Source of the DNA: Lachnospiraceae bacterium
GTDB lineage: Bacteria > Bacillota > Clostridia > Lachnospirales > Lachnospiraceae
DNA: 64,000 bases
Direction: 5' to 3'
Assembly (NCBI GenBank): GCA_022845955.1
Contig: AP025576.1
Location: 6,014,001-6,078,000, forward strand
Part shown: one piece after another, positions 33,420-42,100 of the stretch
How the letters are laid out: each line of letters begins with the position of its first letter
Position numbering within the stretch: the stretch's first letter is position 1
Position numbers and translations under genes: made by a program
Notes under the pieces: model-generated
What the model saw: the letters and a program-made list of their open reading frames with translations, nothing else
What the model was told of the DNA's origin: nothing
The model's database searches: none

Positions 33420-34180
33420 AAGGCCTTCCCCTCCTGATAATTCCCGCAGCTTCTGCGTATCCTTTCCACCGCAGCTGCCATGTAACAAACGGTTCCCACC
33501 AGAACAAGCCCCCATACGGGCCTGCTTATGACACTGTATATTTTTTCGTCAAGCACTATTAAAATCCACAGTGCAATCCACAGCAGGGATAAAACAACCG
33601 CTATATATTCCGTCCCGCAGCTTCTGCTGCACAAAACGGAGAAGCATATACAACAGGTCACATTAAAAGGCAGGAAAAACTGGATCAGCATCTCCCACGC
33701 TGTCATCCTGACCGTAGCAGATACCGCAACAAAAAATATGCTCAGGAAAAAAACATCCACCATTCCGAAAAGCAGCAGCCTTGCCGAATAAATCTGGCGC
33801 AGCGAATAAAAGGCCGCCCCCTCTACCTCCATGGAGCCGCTGCTCCGGTTTTTCCACAATTCAGGAATAACCAGAATAACAAAAGCGGGTGCCAGCACTC
33901 CCATACTCCTCTGCACATAATAATTCCCCTCCGCCATATACAGGATCCACCATAACAAACATAGCGTTAAAAACTGGAAAAGCCACCATCGTTTACGGAT
34001 ATACGCTGCCTGCCGGAATAAAAATTCCAGATAAGCAGCCGTCTGCTCCCGGCTGCTTTGGTAAAATGCCTTTTCCGCCATGCGGATTGTCTGTTCCAGT
34101 CTTTCCTCCTCCGGATGGATATCCATTTTTTCTATGTACTCTTTCAGCAATCCGTCTATTTTTTTCTCTTCTCGTGTCAT
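33410..34180 (-). CDS. Membrane protein between ECF sigma factor and ABC transporter, possible anti-sigma factor
   Basis: 256 residues. The first 70 are cytoplasmic and charged (MTREEKKIDGLLKEYIEKMD), then come about six membrane helices. Its ATG overlaps the sigma factor stop by four bases (ATGA). A cytoplasmic head joined to membrane helices and coupled to a sigma gene fits an anti-sigma role, but I see no known anti-sigma domain. It might instead be a subunit of the adjoining transporter. Confidence 0.6.
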   Translation of the reverse strand: MTREEKKIDGLLKEYIEKMDIHPEEERLEQTIRMAEKAFYQSSREQTAAYLEFLFRQAAYIRKRWWLFQFLTLCLLWWILYMAEGNYYVQRSMGVLAPAFVILVIPELWKNRSSGSMEVEGAAFYSLRQIYSARLLLFGMVDVFFLSIFFVAVSATVRMTAWEMLIQFFLPFNVTCCICFSVLCSRSCGTEYIAVVLSLLWIALWILIVLDEKIYSVISRPVWGLVLVGTVCYMAAAVERIRRSCGNYQEGKALWN

Positions 34181-34698
34181 TCCGCCATATCCTCCTTTCC
34201 CAAAAGACCGCCCAACTGCAGCTTTGCCTGCTTCAGCCTGTACTTTACAAGCGGAAGCCCTATATTCAAAATCTCTGCGATTTCCCGCTGCTTCCGTTCC
34301 TGAAAAAAATACAAAATAAGTATATCCCTGGACTCCTGAGACAGCCCCGCAAGAGCCTTTTCCATATCCAGCCTGGTATTGACAGGATCCATCTGGTAAT
34401 TTCCTGCGTCCGGCACTTCCCTTAAAGGGATGTCCGCCCTTTTTTTATACAAATCCCTGCAAAGGTTTCCGGCAATGGTATACAGATAATTCAGTGCCTT
34501 TCCACGATGCCGATAGACAGGAAGGGCCGCAAAAAAATTTTCAAAAGTCTCCTGCGCCATATCTTCTGCAAAGCTTTTATCAGCTATATGGTAATGACAA
34601 TAACGCAGTATCTGCGGATAATACCTGCGTACGAAGCTTTCCATAGCTGCTTCATCACCGTTCTTCATTTTATTGATCAGAAGAAAGTCCTTATCCAT
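34177..34698 (-). CDS. ECF-type RNA polymerase sigma factor
   Basis: 173 residues. Region 2 covers about residues 14-80 (AEDMAQETFENFFAALPVYR is region 2.3-2.4), and region 4 about 115-165 with the helix-turn-helix KQREIAEILNIGLPLVKYRL. It heads an operon with a membrane protein and an ABC exporter, a layout common for cell-envelope stress responses to peptides. Self-regulation is likely; the inverted repeat at 34754-34767 lies in the leader. Confidence 0.92.
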   Translation of the reverse strand: MDKDFLLINKMKNGDEAAMESFVRRYYPQILRYCHYHIADKSFAEDMAQETFENFFAALPVYRHRGKALNYLYTIAGNLCRDLYKKRADIPLREVPDAGNYQMDPVNTRLDMEKALAGLSQESRDILILYFFQERKQREIAEILNIGLPLVKYRLKQAKLQLGGLLGKEDMAE

Positions 34699-34753
34699 GG
34701 GCCTCTCCTTTCGATTTTATCCGGGGTCGGGTGCCTGACGGGCTGCCGGAACG

Positions 34754-34767
34754 TAGTATATCTACTA
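34754..34767. promoter_or_regulatory. Possible operator upstream of the sigma factor gene
   Basis: TAGTA and TACTA form a perfect inverted repeat with a 4-base centre, overlapping a TATACT-like -10 on the minus strand. A regulator binding here would control the operon. No cognate regulator is in sight. Confidence 0.3.
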
Positions 34768-34888
34768 AGTATAACGATTGGGGAAGAGAAAAAGATAGTT
34801 TTTTCCCGTTTTATTTATAAAATAAAAAACAGCCCCCATTGCTCAGGGACTGCGGATTGAAAGGCAAACGACGGGCAGAAGAGGTTAA

Positions 34889-34923
34889 ACAAATAAAATG
34901 GCTCTCCGATTTCTCGGAGAGCC
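34889..34923 (-). terminator. Terminator of tuf (end of str operon)
   Basis: GGCTCTCCGA (34900-34909) pairs perfectly with TCGGAGAGCC (34914-34923), with an ATTTTATTT tail on the minus strand, 24 bases after the tuf stop codon. Confidence 0.9.
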
Positions 34924-34946
34924 TCATAATATCTGGTTATTACTGA

Positions 34947-36140
34947 TTACTCAATAATTGTGGCAACACGGCCTGATCCTACTGTACGTCCGCCTTCACG
35001 GATAGCGAAAGTAAGACCCTGCTCCATAGCGATAGGATGAATCAGTTCGATGGTCATCTCTACGTTATCACCAGGCATACACATTTCTACACCTTCAGGA
35101 AGGTCACATACACCAGTTACGTCAGTTGTTCTGAAGTAGAACTGAGGTCTGTAGTTGTTGAAGAAAGGAGTATGACGTCCACCTTCATCTTTGGTCAGAA
35201 CGTAAACCTGAGCGGTAAATTTCTTGTGGCATTTAACGCTGCCGGGTTTTGCAAGAACCTGTCCTCTTTCGATTTCAGTTCTCTGAACACCACGAAGCAG
35301 AGCACCGATGTTATCACCAGCCTGCGCTTCATCCAGCATCTTACGGAACATTTCGATACCGGTAACAACCGTTTTCTTGGTCTCTTCTTTGATACCAACG
35401 ATTTCAACTTCTTCATTCAGGTGAAGGGTACCACGCTCTACTCTACCGGTAGCAACAGTACCACGGCCTGTGATGGTGAATACGTCTTCTACAGGCATCA
35501 GGAAAGGCTTGTCTGTGTCACGCTGAGGATCAGGAATATACTCATCAACAGCAGCCATCAGCTCAAGGATCTTGTTGCCCCATTCGCTCTGAGGATCTTC
35601 CAGAGCTTTCAGAGCGGAACCCTGGATAATCGGAGTGTCATCTCCGGGGAATTCATACTCGTTCAGCAGGTCTCTGATTTCCATTTCAACCAGCTCAAGC
35701 AGTTCCGGATCGTCTACCATGTCACATTTGTTCATGAATACTACGATATAAGGAACGCCTACCTGACGGGACAGCAGGATGTGTTCTTTGGTCTGAGCCA
35801 TAACACCATCGGTAGCTGCAACAACCAGGATAGCACCATCCATCTGAGCTGCACCAGTGATCATGTTCTTTACATAGTCAGCATGGCCGGGGCAGTCAAC
35901 GTGTGCGTAATGTCTGTTCTCTGTTTCATACTCAACGTGAGCTGTGGAAATGGTGATACCACGTTCTCTTTCTTCCGGAGCCTTGTCGATCATATCGAAA
36001 GCTACAGCTTCACCGGTTCCAAGTCTTGTATTCAGAGTCTTGGTAATAGCTGCTGTCAGAGTAGTTTTACCATGGTCAACGTGGCCGATGGTACCAATGT
36101 TACAATGCGGCTTGTTTCTTTCAAATTTAGCTTTAGCCAT
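34947..36140 (-). CDS. tuf: Elongation factor Tu
   Basis: 397 residues. The GTPase domain carries GHVDHGKTT, DCPGHADY and NKCD; domains 2 and 3 (FTITGRGTVATGRVERGTLH, RGVQRTEIERGQVLAKPGSV) are full length. It brings aminoacyl-tRNA to the ribosome. It is the last gene of the str operon, 96 bp after fusA. Confidence 0.99.
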   Translation of the reverse strand: MAKAKFERNKPHCNIGTIGHVDHGKTTLTAAITKTLNTRLGTGEAVAFDMIDKAPEERERGITISTAHVEYETENRHYAHVDCPGHADYVKNMITGAAQMDGAILVVAATDGVMAQTKEHILLSRQVGVPYIVVFMNKCDMVDDPELLELVEMEIRDLLNEYEFPGDDTPIIQGSALKALEDPQSEWGNKILELMAAVDEYIPDPQRDTDKPFLMPVEDVFTITGRGTVATGRVERGTLHLNEEVEIVGIKEETKKTVVTGIEMFRKMLDEAQAGDNIGALLRGVQRTEIERGQVLAKPGSVKCHKKFTAQVYVLTKDEGGRHTPFFNNYRPQFYFRTTDVTGVCDLPEGVEMCMPGDNVEMTIELIHPIAMEQGLTFAIREGGRTVGSGRVATIIE

Positions 36141-36236
36141 TTTTGATAATCCTCCTTAAAATCAATAGATATAAATTGTTTCTTTTTCTAATCGGCTACT
36201 TCTGATTATATTAGATACTGCCGATATTTTCAAGCT

Positions 36237-38354
36237 TTATTTCGCCTTTGCTGCCAGTACTTTCTCCTGTACGTTCTTCGGTACCTGCTCATATTTTTCA
36301 AAGAACATGGAATAGTTACCGCGGCCCTGTGTCTTGGAACGCAGGTCGGTGGAATAACCGAACATCTCAGCAAGCGGAACATATGCCCTTACCAGCTTGC
36401 CTCCGCCGATGTCATCCATACCTTCGATACGTCCGCGGCGGGAGTTGATATCACCGATAACATCACCCATATAATCTTCCGGCATAGTAACCTCTACCTT
36501 CATGATAGGCTCAATCAGTACCGGGTTTGCCTTAGACATGGCATCTTTGAATGCCAGGGATCCGGCAATGTGGAATGCCATTTCGGAAGAGTCGACTTCA
36601 TGGTAAGATCCGTCGTATACCGTAGCGTGAACACCCAATACAGGGAATCCGCCGAGGATACCGGCCTTGGAAGCTTCTTCAATACCTTCGCCGACAGCAG
36701 GGATATATTCCTTGGGAATAGAACCGCCCACAACTGCAGTATCGAATTTGAATGTCTCTTCGCCGTTGGGATCCATAGGCTCGAACTTAACCTTACAGTG
36801 TCCATACTGTCCACGTCCACCGGACTGTTTTGCGTACTTGCTGTCCACATCAACAGGCTTGGTGAAGGTTTCCTTATAAGCAACCTGAGGGGCACCAACG
36901 TTGGCTTCCACTTTGAATTCACGAAGAAGTCTGTCAACGATGATTTCCAGATGAAGCTCACCCATACCTGCAATGATTGTCTGGCCGGTTTCCTGATCCG
37001 TATGGGCACGGAAAGTAGGATCTTCTTCTGCCAGTTTGGAAAGCGCCTCGCCCAGCTTGCCCTGTCCAGCCTTGGTTTTAGGCTCGATAGCCAGCTCGAT
37101 AACCGGTTCAGGGAATTCCATGGATTCCAGAATTACCGGATGCTGGTCATCACAGATGGTGTCACCTGTTGTGGTGAACTTAAATCCAACTGCTGCAGCG
37201 ATATCGCCGGAATAAACCTTATCCAGCTCCTGCCTCTTGTTTGCATGCATCTGCAGGATACGTCCAACACGTTCCTTTTTATCTTTGGTCGCATTCAGCA
37301 CGTAGGAACCGGAATTCATTGTTCCTGAGTACACACGGAAGAATGCAAGCTTTCCAACAAACGGGTCAGCCATAATCTTGAACGCCAGAGCGGAGAAAGG
37401 TTCCTCATCGGAGGAATGTCTTTCCACTTCATTTCCATCCAGGTCCATACCCTTAATAGAAGGGATGTCCGTAGGAGAAGGCATGAATTCAAGCACCGCA
37501 TCCAGAAGCTTCTGAACACCCTTATTCCTGTACGCAGAACCGCAGCAAACCGGAACAGCGGTACATTCACATGTCGCTTTTCTCAGAACTGCTTTCAGCT
37601 GCTCAACAGAGGGTTCTTCCTCTTCCAGATACATCATCATCAATTCTTCATCAAGTTCACAGATTTTCTCGATGAGTTCCGCACGATACAGTTCCGCATC
37701 ATCCTTCATATCCCCAAGATCTTCTGTTACCGTAATATCTTCACCCTTATCATCATTAAAGATGTAGGCTTTCATTTCAAACAGGTCGATGATTCCTTTG
37801 AATTCATCTTCCTTGCCGATAGGCAGCTGCAGGATGATGGCGTTCTTGCCAAGTCTGGTCCTGATCTGATCTACGGCGCCGTAAAAGTTTGCACCAAGGA
37901 TGTCCATCTTGTTAATGAAGGCCATTCTGGGTACGTTGTAGGTGTCTGCCTGACGCCACACGTTTTCTGACTGAGGCTCAACGCCGCCTTTTGCACAGAA
38001 TACGCCGACAGCGCCATCCAGTACACGCAGAGAACGCTCTACTTCCACTGTGAAGTCAACGTGGCCGGGAGTATCGATAATATTGATACGGTACTCAGGC
38101 TCATTGGGATCAACCTTACATTCGAAATGCTTGGTCCAGTGGCATGTGGTAGCAGCTGATGTGATGGTGATACCTCTTTCCTGTTCCTGCTCCATCCAGT
38201 CCATGGTAGCAGTACCTTCGTGAGTATCCCCGATCTTATAGTTAACACCGGTGTAGTACAGAATACGCTCTGTCAGAGTAGTCTTACCTGCATCGATGTG
38301 AGCCATAATACCAATGTTTCTGGTTCTCTCTAGTGGATATTCTCTTCCAGCCAA
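36237..38354 (-). CDS. fusA: Elongation factor G
   Basis: 705 residues. G motifs AHIDAGKTT, DTPGHVDF and NKMD are intact; domain IV has the conserved GGRGQYGHCKVKFEP near residue 510, and the C-terminus GYSTDLRSKTQGRGNYSMFF is complete. It drives translocation. It follows rpsG by 60 bp. Confidence 0.99.
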   Translation of the reverse strand: MAGREYPLERTRNIGIMAHIDAGKTTLTERILYYTGVNYKIGDTHEGTATMDWMEQEQERGITITSAATTCHWTKHFECKVDPNEPEYRINIIDTPGHVDFTVEVERSLRVLDGAVGVFCAKGGVEPQSENVWRQADTYNVPRMAFINKMDILGANFYGAVDQIRTRLGKNAIILQLPIGKEDEFKGIIDLFEMKAYIFNDDKGEDITVTEDLGDMKDDAELYRAELIEKICELDEELMMMYLEEEEPSVEQLKAVLRKATCECTAVPVCCGSAYRNKGVQKLLDAVLEFMPSPTDIPSIKGMDLDGNEVERHSSDEEPFSALAFKIMADPFVGKLAFFRVYSGTMNSGSYVLNATKDKKERVGRILQMHANKRQELDKVYSGDIAAAVGFKFTTTGDTICDDQHPVILESMEFPEPVIELAIEPKTKAGQGKLGEALSKLAEEDPTFRAHTDQETGQTIIAGMGELHLEIIVDRLLREFKVEANVGAPQVAYKETFTKPVDVDSKYAKQSGGRGQYGHCKVKFEPMDPNGEETFKFDTAVVGGSIPKEYIPAVGEGIEEASKAGILGGFPVLGVHATVYDGSYHEVDSSEMAFHIAGSLAFKDAMSKANPVLIEPIMKVEVTMPEDYMGDVIGDINSRRGRIEGMDDIGGGKLVRAYVPLAEMFGYSTDLRSKTQGRGNYSMFFEKYEQVPKNVQEKVLAAKAK

Positions 38355-38414
38355 AGGTTTTTCCTCCTTAATTTTGTATCCCGGGCCTAAGCCGCAAGGA
38401 CGCTCTCACCCGGA

Positions 38415-38885
38415 TTAGAATCTGTAGTGAGAGAACGCCTTGTTGGCTTCTGCCATTTTGTGCATATCTTCTTTTCTCTTAACTGCGGAGCCGGTGTTAT
38501 TAGCTGCGTCAAGAATTTCGTTTGCCAGTCTTTCTTCCATGGTCTTCTCGCCTCTCTTGCGGGAGAAGGTTACAAGCCATCTCAAGCCCAGCGCCTGACG
38601 TCTGTCAGTCCTTACTTCGATCGGCACCTGATAGGTGGCACCACCGATACGTCTTGCCTTTACTTCGAGAACAGGCATGATATTGTTCATCGCTTCCTCG
38701 AAAACTTCAAGAGCCGGCTTTCCAGCCTTTTCTTCAACTCTGCCAAACGCACCATATACAATTTTCTGTGCAACACCCTTCTTACCATCCAGCATAATGT
38801 TGTTGATAAGCTTGGTGACTACCTTGTCGTTGTATAAGGGGTCTGCCAGTACGTCTCTTTTCTGAATATGTCCTTTACGTGGCAC
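38415..38885 (-). CDS. rpsG: 30S ribosomal protein S7
   Basis: 156 residues with a GTG start at 38885, seven bases after AGGAGGG; the frame extends upstream to 38915 but those residues (MQIIIKEGRT) cover the ribosome site. The S7 core is plain: GHIQKRDVLADPLYNDKVVT, KARRIGGATYQVPIEVRTDR, and a typical C-terminus EANKAFSHYRF. S7 nucleates the 30S head. Confidence 0.98.
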   Translation of the reverse strand: MPRKGHIQKRDVLADPLYNDKVVTKLINNIMLDGKKGVAQKIVYGAFGRVEEKAGKPALEVFEEAMNNIMPVLEVKARRIGGATYQVPIEVRTDRRQALGLRWLVTFSRKRGEKTMEERLANEILDAANNTGSAVKRKEDMHKMAEANKAFSHYRF

Positions 38886-39071
38886 GGTTCTTCCCTCCTT
38901 AATTATAATCTGCAATTAAATCATCGGTACTCACATGTGTCTGATACTAACAATACACTTAATGTGTATTACACCCAATGTGTTCGTGCGGTCTATCTGT
39001 TCGCTTAAAAAGTGAAAATCAGAATCCCAACACTGAATTAGTTCGCTCTGTGGTACATGGAAAATAAGAAA

Positions 39072-39491
39072 TTATTTTCCTGCCTTAGGTCTCTTAGCAC
39101 CGTATTTGGAACGGGCCTGACGTCTGTTTGCAACGCCTGCGGTATCCAGTGTACCTCTGATGATGTGGTATCTGGTACCGGGAAGGTCCTTAACACGGCC
39201 GCCTCTGATCAGAACAACGCTGTGTTCCTGCAGATTGTGTCCTTCTCCGGGAATGTAGCTTGTAACTTCGATTCCGTTGGAAAGACGAACTCTGGCGATC
39301 TTTCTAAGAGCTGAGTTAGGTTTCTTAGGAGTAGCTGTTTTAACAGCGGTGCAGACACCTCTCTTCTGAGGAGCGGAAGCATCCGTAGCTTTCTTGTGAA
39401 GGGAGTTGTACCCTTTCTGGAGAGCCGGTGCGGTAGACTTCTTTACCGATGTCTGACGTCCTTTTCTGACTAACTGGTTAAATGTTGGCAT
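39072..39491 (-). CDS. rpsL: 30S ribosomal protein S12
   Basis: 139 residues starting MPTFNQLVRKGRQTSVKKST. The decoding-centre loops TPKKPNSALRK and GRVKDLPGTRYH carry the usual Lys residues, so no streptomycin-resistance change is seen. It is the first gene of the str operon; the 186-bp gap to rpsG contains an AATACAC/GTGTATT stem near 38950. Confidence 0.98.
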   Translation of the reverse strand: MPTFNQLVRKGRQTSVKKSTAPALQKGYNSLHKKATDASAPQKRGVCTAVKTATPKKPNSALRKIARVRLSNGIEVTSYIPGEGHNLQEHSVVLIRGGRVKDLPGTRYHIIRGTLDTAGVANRRQARSKYGAKRPKAGK

Positions 39492-39574
39492 TCTTTTTCA
39501 CCTCCTGCGGTATAGGTTAATGTGTCGTTAAACGCATGCATAAGAAAAAAATGCACCCAAATGCACGCTAGAAT

Positions 39575-39604
39575 AGTATACGTGCTTGTGGATGCATTTG
39601 TCAA
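39575..39604 (-). promoter_or_regulatory. Promoter of the str operon
   Basis: Minus-strand TTGACA (39599-39604) and TATACT (39575-39580), spacer 18. The untranslated leader to rpsL is about 75 bases. Confidence 0.8.
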
Positions 39605-39661
39605 TACATTTTCTTTAAAATAAGTGTAAAATAATGGCAGACAGCTGTGTTTTCCTTCTTC

Positions 39662-40111
39662 TTATGTAAAAAGGCGCTTCAGATGCTCCTCCGCTTCCTT
39701 CACAGAGCTCTCCACCTTCCCCCTTACTTTGTCCACACAGCCTTCCCCCTGGCCGGTCACAAATCCCGATACCGGCACCTCCGGCATCTCTTCCTGCACC
39801 TTTCTCATCCTTCTCTCCAGCGTCTCCCATTCTTCCTCGTAGCCTTTCAGGAATTTATGGGCTTCCCTGGTATGGGCCGCCTGCTGCCTGCACAGATTTA
39901 TAGCCTCCCCGATACAGACCGACGCCCGTTTCAAAAGGACCTCCCGCTCGATTGACTGGGCCTGAAGAGCTGCCAGCTCTTTATTTTTTGCCGACAGGAT
40001 CTCCTGGAGAGATGTTATCTGCCGTTTGGCGGATTCTATCTCGTACATGAGATTATCTATTTCTTCCCTGCCGGTTCCTGTTTCCCGTAAAGTTGTATCG
40101 CTGTTCACCAT
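39662..40111 (-). CDS. Coiled-coil protein of unknown function
   Basis: 149 residues from ATG 40111, preceded by GAGGGAAGC; ATG codons at 40144 and 40177 would extend it but lack a site. Residues about 15-60 and 85-110 form heptad-like helices (IDNLMYEIESAKRQITSLQE). No known domain. It is 93 bp downstream of the degenerate GGDEF/EAL gene and could be the last member of that operon. Soluble, no signal peptide. Confidence 0.65.
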   Translation of the reverse strand: MVNSDTTLRETGTGREEIDNLMYEIESAKRQITSLQEILSAKNKELAALQAQSIEREVLLKRASVCIGEAINLCRQQAAHTREAHKFLKGYEEEWETLERRMRKVQEEMPEVPVSGFVTGQGEGCVDKVRGKVESSVKEAEEHLKRLFT

Positions 40112-40204
40112 TTTTGCTTCCCTCGTACAGATAACGTTTTCCATTTTCCATTTTACCACATCTTCAGGGGATTGCACAGCTAACGTCCATACATTCTGAT
40201 TTCC

Positions 40205-42100
40205 TCATACATTTTCCAATTCGTCAAATGCATCCTGGCTAACCGGATAATAATAATAGAAGCCCGTGGCATAATTGCAGCCGATACTTTTAAGATACTC
40301 TGCCTGCTCTCTGTTTTCCACTCCCATACATATCACCTTCAGTCCCAGCTCCCCGCAGAAATCCATAACGCTTTGTATGACCTTTTGGCCCTCCGGCTTA
40401 TTAACATGGCGTATAAGATCATGGCGAAGCTTTATACTGTCCACTCCGCACTCCAGATATTCAAAAAAAACGCTGTCCAGTTCAAGCCCCGCAAGACAAA
40501 TATGGAATCCGAACCGGCGCAGCGTTTTAATCGTCTCCATAAAAATATGGGAACGGCTCATCTCAACCAGCTGATTCAGCTGAACAACAATCTGATCCCG
40601 GTCAATCCCATATTGAGACGCCGTTGCATCCAGTTCCCGGGGGAACTGCTCATCTCCAACATTCTCTATGGTAAAGTTGAACAGAAGCTGCAGACGCCGG
40701 CCCTGGTCCGCTTCCATTTTCAGGAAACGGCAGCCCTGCCGGAAGATATCCATATTCATTTTTCCCGTCAGCTGCTTTCTCTTAATCACATCCAGAAAAT
40801 CCCCGGGCTGCAGCAGCCCTCTCCCCGGATTCTGCCACCGCACGAGCGCTTCCGCTCCCATAATCTTTCCGGTGCGCATCTCAACTACCGGCTGCAGATA
40901 CATGATAAATTCCTGATGCATCAAACCATGAATCGCCTCATGTTCCATGGCATAGCCTGTAACGGTTTCTTTTTCCACCATTTCATCATATACAGCGTAC
41001 TCCATATAATGGTTGCGGGAAAACTCCGCTGCTATTTCGGCCCTCTGAATGGTCTTTAAAGGCTCTGTTTCCAGACCGGACATACGGTATATCCCTGTAT
41101 GCGGTTCCAGAAAATACCGCTTCTGCCGGCTCTTCATAGCTTCCGTTATAGCCTCGTAAATATCCCTGACTCTTTTTTTTATGCTGTCAACACTTGTATA
41201 CCGCAGGAAAAACACATAGTAAAATTGATTGAATCTCGTCATGGCCTCGGCCCCGTCCTCCAGCATGGGGACGCAAATGTCACGGATAAGCTGAAGCACC
41301 TTTTCGGATTCCGGATAGCCATAAATATGGCTGATCGTGTCAAGCCCGGCATCCAGAAACAGGATAGCATAATGTTCTCTGTTGCCATCCGTAATACATT
41401 CTTCAAATTTCTTTTTCCAGGCCGTGAAATTATCCCCGCCTGTCAGTTCATCCTGAAAAGCAAGCTTTACCACCTGTCTGCGTTTTTTTATGAGATACCA
41501 TACCAATAGCAAAATGGAAAGCAATAAAAGCAGGATGGAGATCCAGGCGATAACGGCGGGGCCATCTTCGCCCTGATACGCCTCCTCTGCATACTGCACC
41601 AGCAGGCTTTCCGTTTGTTCCTCATTCACCTTGCGCAACGCAGTTTCCAATGCTTCTTCTGCCGTCTTTCGCATACTTTCGGTATAAGCAAGGCAGATGC
41701 TGGTTATATCTTCTCCATTCTGGTACGAGATTATGGTCTCTCCCTTACGTAATCCAGCTGCTTCCAGTTCCTCATCAGTAAGCCCCAGGGTCCAGATCGC
41801 ATCCACCTGCTTCTTTTCCGCCAGTTCCAGCCGGTTATCGTCTCCGGAGCCTTCCACATACCTGATTTCCATAGCTGCCTGTTCGGCGGCGGCCTCCAAT
41901 AAGTCGGGCAGAATACCCTGATAGACGTCTTTTTGGGTATCATAGAACTCAAAGGGCCAGGAATCCGGCATTCCTCCCACATAGATTTCTTCGTCTCTTC
42001 CCCATACCGTCTGAAAGGGCATAAGCAGCCATACAGCTGCAAATACAGCAGCGGCAGCAATCCCCTTCCTGATATTATCTTTTTTACGTTTTCCCCTCAT
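40205..42100 (-). CDS. Membrane receptor with binding-protein domain and degenerate GGDEF and EAL domains
   Basis: 631 residues. A signal sequence (to about 34) is followed by an extracytoplasmic domain like family 3 solute-binding proteins (35-175), a membrane helix (about 183-204), a GGDEF-like domain (210-365) and an EAL-like domain (385-625). The GGDEF site reads NQFYY (291-295), so no cyclase activity is expected. EAL itself is present (E417-A418-L419), but the DDFGTG site is AGLELD (537-542) and the following KID is KLR, so diesterase activity is unlikely. It may bind c-di-GMP or act through contacts. Its ATG shares one base with the GT2 stop codon. Confidence 0.88.
   Translation of the reverse strand: MRGKRKKDNIRKGIAAAAVFAAVWLLMPFQTVWGRDEEIYVGGMPDSWPFEFYDTQKDVYQGILPDLLEAAAEQAAMEIRYVEGSGDDNRLELAEKKQVDAIWTLGLTDEELEAAGLRKGETIISYQNGEDITSICLAYTESMRKTAEEALETALRKVNEEQTESLLVQYAEEAYQGEDGPAVIAWISILLLLLSILLLVWYLIKKRRQVVKLAFQDELTGGDNFTAWKKKFEECITDGNREHYAILFLDAGLDTISHIYGYPESEKVLQLIRDICVPMLEDGAEAMTRFNQFYYVFFLRYTSVDSIKKRVRDIYEAITEAMKSRQKRYFLEPHTGIYRMSGLETEPLKTIQRAEIAAEFSRNHYMEYAVYDEMVEKETVTGYAMEHEAIHGLMHQEFIMYLQPVVEMRTGKIMGAEALVRWQNPGRGLLQPGDFLDVIKRKQLTGKMNMDIFRQGCRFLKMEADQGRRLQLLFNFTIENVGDEQFPRELDATASQYGIDRDQIVVQLNQLVEMSRSHIFMETIKTLRRFGFHICLAGLELDSVFFEYLECGVDSIKLRHDLIRHVNKPEGQKVIQSVMDFCGELGLKVICMGVENREQAEYLKSIGCNYATGFYYYYPVSQDAFDELENV

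Noticed and set aside
35037..36146. Plus-strand open frame of 369 codons opposite tuf
   Set aside because: Antisense shadow of EF-Tu; this frame is often open opposite tuf in many bacteria.
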